From assembly GCA_964605095.1 (NCBI GenBank), contig CAZSBS010000227.1, positions 1 to 7,978 of the forward strand: DNA of 7,978 nt. Direction: 5' to 3'. The position numbers were made by a program, and so were the translations under genes. The first letter of the stretch is position 1. Each line of letters opens with the position of its first letter. Below, one piece after another: positions 4,304 to 7,978 of the stretch. This DNA comes from JAUWQU01 sp964605095 (GTDB lineage Bacteria > Planctomycetota > Phycisphaerae > SM23-33). The notes under the pieces were generated by a model. It did no database searches. It was not told the DNA's origin and saw only the letters and a list, made by a program, of their open reading frames with translations.

Positions 4304-6178
4304 ATGATGCGAAGTGACAAAGTCAAGGTCGGCGACGAGCGCGGGCCTCACCGCAGCCTGATGAAAGCCACCGGCCTGACCGACGCGGACATCCGCAAGC
4401 CGCTCATCGCGGTGGTCAACAGCTACACCGACGTGGTCCCCGGCCACGTACACCTCGACGCCGTCGGGCAGTACGTAAAGAAGCAGGTCCGCGCCGCAGG
4501 CGGCACGCCGATCCTCTTCAACACCATCGCCATCTGCGACGGAATCGCCATGGGCCACGCGGGAATGAAGTACTCCCTGCCCAGCCGGGAAATCATCGCC
4601 GACGCCGTCGAGTCGATGATGGAGGCCCACCAGTTCGACGCGATGATCTGCATCCCCAACTGCGACAAGGTGATTCCGGGAATGCTGATGGCGGCGGCGA
4701 GGCTCAACGTGCCCGCGATCTTCTGCTCCGGCGGGCCGATGGAGGCCGGGCGAGTGTGCGGCAAGGACGTGGACCTCATCGACCAGTTCTACGCCGTCGC
4801 CCAACTCAAAACCGGCAAACTCACTCGCAAGCAGGTCCTCGAGTACGAGAACAACACCTGCCCGACCTGCGGGTCGTGCAGCGGGATGTTCACCGCAAAC
4901 AGCATGAACTGCCTTTGCGAGGCCATCGGCATGGCTCTGCCGGGCAACGGCACGTGCCTTGCCACCAGCCCGGCCAGGCTGGACATCTGGAAGCTCGCCG
5001 GGCGGCGGATCGTGCAGATGGCGATGGAATGGGCCGGTTCGGGCCTCAAGAAGACCTACCCCCTGCTGCCGCGGAACATCATGACCCGCAAGGCGTTCCA
5101 GAACGCCTTCACCGTGGACATGGCCATGGGCGGCTCGACCAACACCGTGCTGCACATGCTGGCGATCGCCAACGAAGCGGGTGTGCCCTTCACGCTCAAA
5201 GACATCGAGCGGATCTCGAAACGCACGCCGAACATCTGCCGAGTCGCACCGTCGCAGACACCCGAGGGGCGAATCTACCACATGCAGGACGTCCACCGAG
5301 CCGGCGGGATCACCACCATCATGAGCCAGTTGTGGTGGGACGACCCCAAGCTGATCAGCGCCGACTGCCTCACCGTCACCGGCGAGTCGGTCCTGGGCAA
5401 CATCGAGAAGTGGTCGCTGCGCAGCCCCAACGTGCTGCCGGAAGCCGTCAGGATGTATCGCGAGGGTGCCAAGGCTACGGGGCGCAGCGTCGAGCAGGTC
5501 CGAGCCATGCTCGCCGGCGAGAGGCCCGCGAAGCTGGCGACCCTCAACACCGCCCGGCCGGACCTGACGGACATCATCCGCCCGCTGGACCGCGCGTTCA
5601 CCAAAAAGGGCGGCCTGGCCGTGCTGTACGGCAACATCGCGCGCAGCGGATCCGTCGTCAAACTCGCCGGCGTGGACCCCCAAATGTACCGCATCACAGG
5701 CCCGGCCGTGATCTTCGAGAGCCAGGAAGACGCCTGCGATGGCATCCTCGGCGGAAAGGTCAAGCCAGGCGACGTGGTGGTCATCCGCAATGAAGGCCCC
5801 CGCGGCGGACCCGGAATGCAGGAGATGCTCGCCCCGACGAGCTACATCAAGGGCATGGGCCTGGGCGACAAGGTCGCTCTGATAACTGACGGCCGATTCT
5901 CCGGCGGCACGGCCGGGGCGTGCATAGGTCACATCTCGCCCGAGGCCGCCAACGGCGGCGAGATCGGCCTGCTTGAAAACGGCGACCTCATCGAGATCGA
6001 CATCCCCGCCGGCAGGATGAACGTCAAGCTCTCGGCCGCCGAACTCGCCAGGCGCCGCAAGACCCGCAAGCCGCGCCCCTGCCCGATAACCCACGGCGCA
6101 CTGGGCCGCTACGCCGCCCAGGCAACCAGTGCCGATACCGGCGGAGTGCTCGACTGGCCCGGAAAGACCAGGCGGTAG
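4304..6178 (+). CDS. ilvD: Dihydroxy-acid dehydratase (IlvD)
   Basis: IlvD removes water from 2,3-dihydroxy-isovalerate and 2,3-dihydroxy-3-methylvalerate to give the 2-keto acid precursors of valine, leucine and isoleucine, in the cytoplasm. Strong family matches run end to end. The N-terminus MRSDKVK...ERGPHRSL is followed by NSYTDVVPGHVHL, ICDGIAMGHAGM (Cys78), and NCDKVIPGMLMAA (Cys120 cluster ligand; Asp121/Lys122 metal site). Next come CPTCGSCSGMFTANSMNC (Cys192 ligand), MGGSTNTVLH, DVHRAGG, GGLAVLYGN, GGPGMQEM, and DGRFSGG with the likely catalytic Ser533. The position that is Cys in [2Fe-2S] DHADs (TPCN) is VPGH here, which fits the oxygen-sensitive [4Fe-4S] form known from E. coli. 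At 624 residues it is longer than the roughly 550-residue forms of many anaerobes; about 40 extra residues lie near 370-423. GGAGA (4290-4294) lies 9 nt before ATG 4304. A second ATG follows at once at 4307. Some IlvD/Edd members act on sugar acids, but the motifs favour IlvD. Confidence 0.96.
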   Translation: MMRSDKVKVGDERGPHRSLMKATGLTDADIRKPLIAVVNSYTDVVPGHVHLDAVGQYVKKQVRAAGGTPILFNTIAICDGIAMGHAGMKYSLPSREIIADAVESMMEAHQFDAMICIPNCDKVIPGMLMAAARLNVPAIFCSGGPMEAGRVCGKDVDLIDQFYAVAQLKTGKLTRKQVLEYENNTCPTCGSCSGMFTANSMNCLCEAIGMALPGNGTCLATSPARLDIWKLAGRRIVQMAMEWAGSGLKKTYPLLPRNIMTRKAFQNAFTVDMAMGGSTNTVLHMLAIANEAGVPFTLKDIERISKRTPNICRVAPSQTPEGRIYHMQDVHRAGGITTIMSQLWWDDPKLISADCLTVTGESVLGNIEKWSLRSPNVLPEAVRMYREGAKATGRSVEQVRAMLAGERPAKLATLNTARPDLTDIIRPLDRAFTKKGGLAVLYGNIARSGSVVKLAGVDPQMYRITGPAVIFESQEDACDGILGGKVKPGDVVVIRNEGPRGGPGMQEMLAPTSYIKGMGLGDKVALITDGRFSGGTAGACIGHISPEAANGGEIGLLENGDLIEIDIPAGRMNVKLSAAELARRRKTRKPRPCPITHGALGRYAAQATSADTGGVLDWPGKTRR

Positions 6179-6202
6179 AGGCCCGAAGAAGGTAGAGGCC
6201 CG
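6174..6202 (+). repeat. 12-bp direct repeat containing the ilvD stop codon
   Basis: GGTAGAGGCCCG occurs at 6174-6185 and again at 6191-6202. The first copy contains the ilvD TAG (6176-6178). The second runs into the left end of the large inverted-repeat element that follows. The arrangement could come from insertion or slippage of a repeat unit at the ilvD 3' end. Confidence 0.7.
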
Positions 6203-6403
6203 GAGGGCCGACAGCATTTGGCCGGGGGCGTAAGCCCCCGGATACGAAACTATTAGGATAAGAGCCCCGAAGGGGCGACAGAGGATCGCCCCAACCGCTA
6301 CCGCGACCTGTGCATTCTGTCGCCCCGTCGGGGCTCATTTATGTAAGTGACCGTTTCCGGGGGCTTTCGCCCCCGGCTAAATGCTGTCGGCCCTATCGGG
6401 CCT
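6196..6403. repeat. Composite REP/BIME-like element: six hairpins in mirror order
   Basis: The spacer holds two nested inverted repeats. The outer arms (6196-6241 and 6357-6403) match as reverse complements at all but a few positions. The inner arms (6262-6282 and 6316-6336) match at 20 of 21. Each arm also folds on itself, giving the order H1-H2-H3-centre-H3'-H2'-H1'. H1 is GGCCC/GGGCC (6197-6209), H2 is CCGGGGGC with a GTAA tetraloop (6222-6241), and H3 is GCCCC/GGGGC (6264-6276). H3' is 6322-6334, H2' is CCGGGGGC with loop TTTC (6357-6376), and H1' is 6389-6402. H1 and H3 are each followed by CGACAG, so they look like diverged copies of one unit. No ORF or transposase lies inside, and no U-tract terminator is seen. 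A role in mRNA 3'-end protection or in uncoupling ilvD from larA is inference. Confidence 0.85.
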
Positions 6404-6419
6404 AAGGAACGTGCAATTT

Positions 6420-6433
6420 GCGTAATGCGTAAT
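6420..6433. repeat. Heptanucleotide tandem duplication (GCGTAAT x2)
   Basis: GCGTAAT is repeated exactly twice just upstream of the LarA-family gene (start 6451). Two units alone could be chance. It is listed because the unit length (7 nt) is the same as in the arrays at 76-110 and 3800-3827. Confidence 0.45.
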
Positions 6434-6450
6434 CTGTTAGTGAGGCCATC

Positions 6451-7755
6451 ATGAAACACATTCACCTCCTTTACGGCCGGGACGGCATGGAGCTTTCCGT
6501 GCCGGACTCTTGCGACGTTCTGACGGGGCAACATGTCCCAGCCGTGGCGGATGCCGCCGCGGCGGTCGAGGCTGCCCTGGCAAAGCCTATCGGCTCGGCG
6601 TCGCTGGCGGAGATGGTCGCCGCGAAGCACCCACGGACCGTGGCGATAACCATTTCCGACATCACGCGCCCCGTGCCGAACAAGCAGTTCCTGCCCGCCA
6701 TGCTCAAGGTGCTCAACACCTGCGGCGTGGCGGACTCGCAGATCGTCATCATCATCGGCACGGGAATGCACAGGCCGAGCACGCCAGCGGAGAAAGAAAC
6801 GCTCGTCGGCAAGGAAATCCTCGGGCGCGTCGAGGTGATCGACCACCGCGCCGACGACCCAGCCACGCTGGTCCGCGTCAGCGACTCACCGCCCGTGAGC
6901 GTGTGCAGGCGGTTCGCCGAGGCGGACCTGCGGATCGTCACGGGGTACATCGAGGCGCACTTCATGGCCGGGTTCTCCGGCGGGCGAAAAGGCGTCTGCC
7001 CGGCCCTGGTGGACCTCCAGACCGTCCAGCGGTTCCACGGCTATCAGACGCTCAGCAACCCCCTGGCCGACACCGGCGTGCTGGTGGGCAACCCCTGCCA
7101 CGAGATCGCCCTGGCCGTCGCTCGCAAGGTTGGCGTGGACCTGCTCTTCAACGTCGCGATAACAGGCGACCGGCGAATCGCGGGCATCTACTGCGGCGAC
7201 ATCGAGCAGGCCCACGAGGCCGGATGCAAACAGGTGGCCGAGTGGACGACGGCCGAAATCGCCGGGCCGTACGACCTGGTGATCACCAACGGCGGCGGCT
7301 ACCCGCTGGACCTGACCTTCTACCAGACTGTCAAGGGCATGTGTACCGCCCTGCCCGCACTGGGCGCCGCCAGCACGATGCTCCAGGTCAGTCATTGCGG
7401 CGAGCAACTCGGCAGCCAGACGTTCACGGACTTGATGATGAAGTGGGACGGCGACTGGCGCGGCTTCCTGGCGCACATCAAGGCCAACAAGTACCGCACG
7501 GAACTGGACCAGTGGGAGTTCCAGATGCAGGCGAAGGTGCTGGCCGTCATCGGCCCGGAAAAGCTCCTGTTCGCCAGCGACGGCATCCCGGCCCGCGTTC
7601 AGATGCACATTGGCGTGAACCCGCTGCTCGGCTCCGGCAGCGCGGCCGAGCGCGCCCAGAAAGCCATCGACGCCTACGCCGCCGCCCACCCGGCCGGACG
7701 AATCGCCGTGATACCCGACGGGCCGTACACTATGCTGAGGGTTCGGCAAAGATAA
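6451..7755 (+). CDS. LarA-family nickel-pincer 2-hydroxyacid racemase/epimerase
   Basis: The 434-residue product matches the LarA (DUF2088) family. These enzymes use a nickel-pincer nucleotide (NPN) cofactor to racemise lactate or to racemise/epimerise related 2-hydroxyacids. The catalytic set can be matched in order to Lactobacillus plantarum LarA: SDITRPVP (Asp70, Arg73), GTGMHRP (His107), GYIEAHFMAGFSGGRKGVCP (His170 and Lys180, the lysine that binds the cofactor), His196 in QRFHGYQ, and YQTVKGM (Gln292, Lys295). The spacing is nearly that of LarA, and the length (424 in L. plantarum) also fits. No signal peptide or membrane segment is seen. The ATG at 6451 has GTGAGG 5 nt upstream. No larB, larC, larE, lactate permease or nickel transporter gene is in the window, so the cofactor must be made elsewhere. 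Many LarA homologues act on substrates other than lactate, so I give no gene symbol. It is separated from ilvD by 272 bp of hairpin-rich repeat and may be transcribed on its own. Confidence 0.9.
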   Translation: MKHIHLLYGRDGMELSVPDSCDVLTGQHVPAVADAAAAVEAALAKPIGSASLAEMVAAKHPRTVAITISDITRPVPNKQFLPAMLKVLNTCGVADSQIVIIIGTGMHRPSTPAEKETLVGKEILGRVEVIDHRADDPATLVRVSDSPPVSVCRRFAEADLRIVTGYIEAHFMAGFSGGRKGVCPALVDLQTVQRFHGYQTLSNPLADTGVLVGNPCHEIALAVARKVGVDLLFNVAITGDRRIAGIYCGDIEQAHEAGCKQVAEWTTAEIAGPYDLVITNGGGYPLDLTFYQTVKGMCTALPALGAASTMLQVSHCGEQLGSQTFTDLMMKWDGDWRGFLAHIKANKYRTELDQWEFQMQAKVLAVIGPEKLLFASDGIPARVQMHIGVNPLLGSGSAAERAQKAIDAYAAAHPAGRIAVIPDGPYTMLRVRQR

Positions 7756-7773
7756 TACGCGACGGGGGGCGAA

Positions 7774-7797
7774 CCGAGGACGAGTACGATTCTTCGG
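7774..7797 (+). other. Stem-loop downstream of the LarA-family gene
   Basis: CCGAGGA (7774-7780) and TCTTCGG (7791-7797) form a 7-bp stem with one G-U pair and a 10-nt loop, 18 bp after the stop. No U-tract follows, so it is at best a weak 3'-end structure. In the rest of 7756-7911 I see no gene. Confidence 0.25.
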
Positions 7798-7911
7798 TAG
7801 TGCCCGGTTTCTCGCGCACATTCATTCCAAGCAACTCATCGCGCCAGCCATGGAAGGGGCCGGGAGCCAAAGGGGCGGAACTCATCGGAGCCAATGTTTA
7901 CGGGCCTGTAC

Positions 7912-7948
7912 AAAAAAACACAACCCATTGCGATTGCAAAGGGTTGTG
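7912..7948 (-). terminator. Strong intrinsic terminator for a gene entering from the right
   Basis: On the minus strand CACAACCC (7948-7941) pairs perfectly with GGGTTGTG (7926-7919). Inside it, after one T-T mismatch, TTGC pairs with GCAA around a 4-nt loop. Seven T residues follow at once (A-run at 7912-7918). It would end transcription of a minus-strand gene lying to the right of the window. On the plus strand no U-tract follows the stem, so it should not terminate the LarA-family gene efficiently. Confidence 0.85.
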
Positions 7949-7978
7949 GCAGATACCCCCAAGGGGACTCGAATCACC

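Noticed and set aside
3725..6217. Very long minus-strand open frame (830 codons) opposite ilvD
   Set aside because: It lies antisense to a clear full-length IlvD and has no recognisable domains; its His/Asp/Gly/Val-rich composition is what a GC-rich gene gives on its other strand.
6196..6403. Insertion sequence or MITE with target-site duplication
   Set aside because: There is no internal ORF. The AAGG near both ends is too short and not placed symmetrically against the arms, so a target duplication is not supported; a REP/BIME-like reading is preferred.
6196..6403. CRISPR array
   Set aside because: The units alternate in orientation and differ in sequence, and there are no regular 30-40 bp spacers.
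6886..7821. Long minus-strand frame opposite the LarA-family gene
   Set aside because: It is a shadow of a gene with a complete active site; the translation is low-complexity and matches no family.
7756..7911. Small gene between the LarA-family gene and the right-hand terminator
   Set aside because: I found no frame with a start, ribosome binding site and plausible length; only a weak stem-loop (7774-7797) is visible.
7942..7978. tRNA gene 3' end on the minus strand
   Set aside because: A TTCGAGT-like loop is present, but the five bases on each side do not form a proper T-stem (A opposite C at the closing pair, and a further mismatch), and no CCA end follows in register.

Overview
This is a high-GC bacterial chromosomal window with four genes on the minus strand (left, about 145-3619) and three on the plus strand (right, 3941-7755), diverging from an intergenic region near 3620-3940. 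A partial tRNA-Val gene lies at the left edge, and a strong minus-strand intrinsic terminator lies at the right edge. The gene set and style suggest an anaerobic or facultative, GC-rich bacterium: a corrinoid protein, a LarA-family racemase, an IlvD of the form common in anaerobes and methanogens, TTG starts, a Pro/Ala/Thr-rich protein tail, and many small intergenic repeats. My best guess is a member of the Planctomycetota (Phycisphaerae-like), but this is inference; no taxonomic marker settles it.

Left half (minus strand, read right to left): a small lipoprotein of unknown function overlaps by 4 bp a single-pass membrane protein with TPR-like helices, and the two form an operon that ends at a candidate terminator. 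Next comes a monocistronic corrinoid-binding protein with its own promoter, a leader of about 100 nt and a terminator. After that lies an RluA/RluD-family 23S rRNA pseudouridine synthase with an acidic N-terminal extension, followed by tRNA-Val(CAC).

Right half (plus strand): a small DUF1330-like dimeric alpha/beta-barrel protein lies 15 nt upstream of ilvD (dihydroxy-acid dehydratase, branched-chain amino acid synthesis), and the two are probably one operon. A 270-bp gap follows, almost filled by a striking mirrored set of six GC-rich hairpins. Then comes a LarA-family nickel-pincer racemase/epimerase with all the catalytic residues I could check.

The genes are mostly recognisable metabolic and housekeeping functions. 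I see no defence system, CRISPR array, transposase or phage gene. The unusual content is in the spacers: a 208-bp nested inverted-repeat element (6196-6403); a 12-bp direct repeat containing the ilvD stop codon; heptanucleotide tandem repeats of three different sequences in three separate spacers; a 9-nt-period repeat with a perfect 9-bp inverted repeat touching a stop codon; and a REP-like hairpin behind the corrinoid gene. Together they suggest a genome rich in short dispersed repeats.
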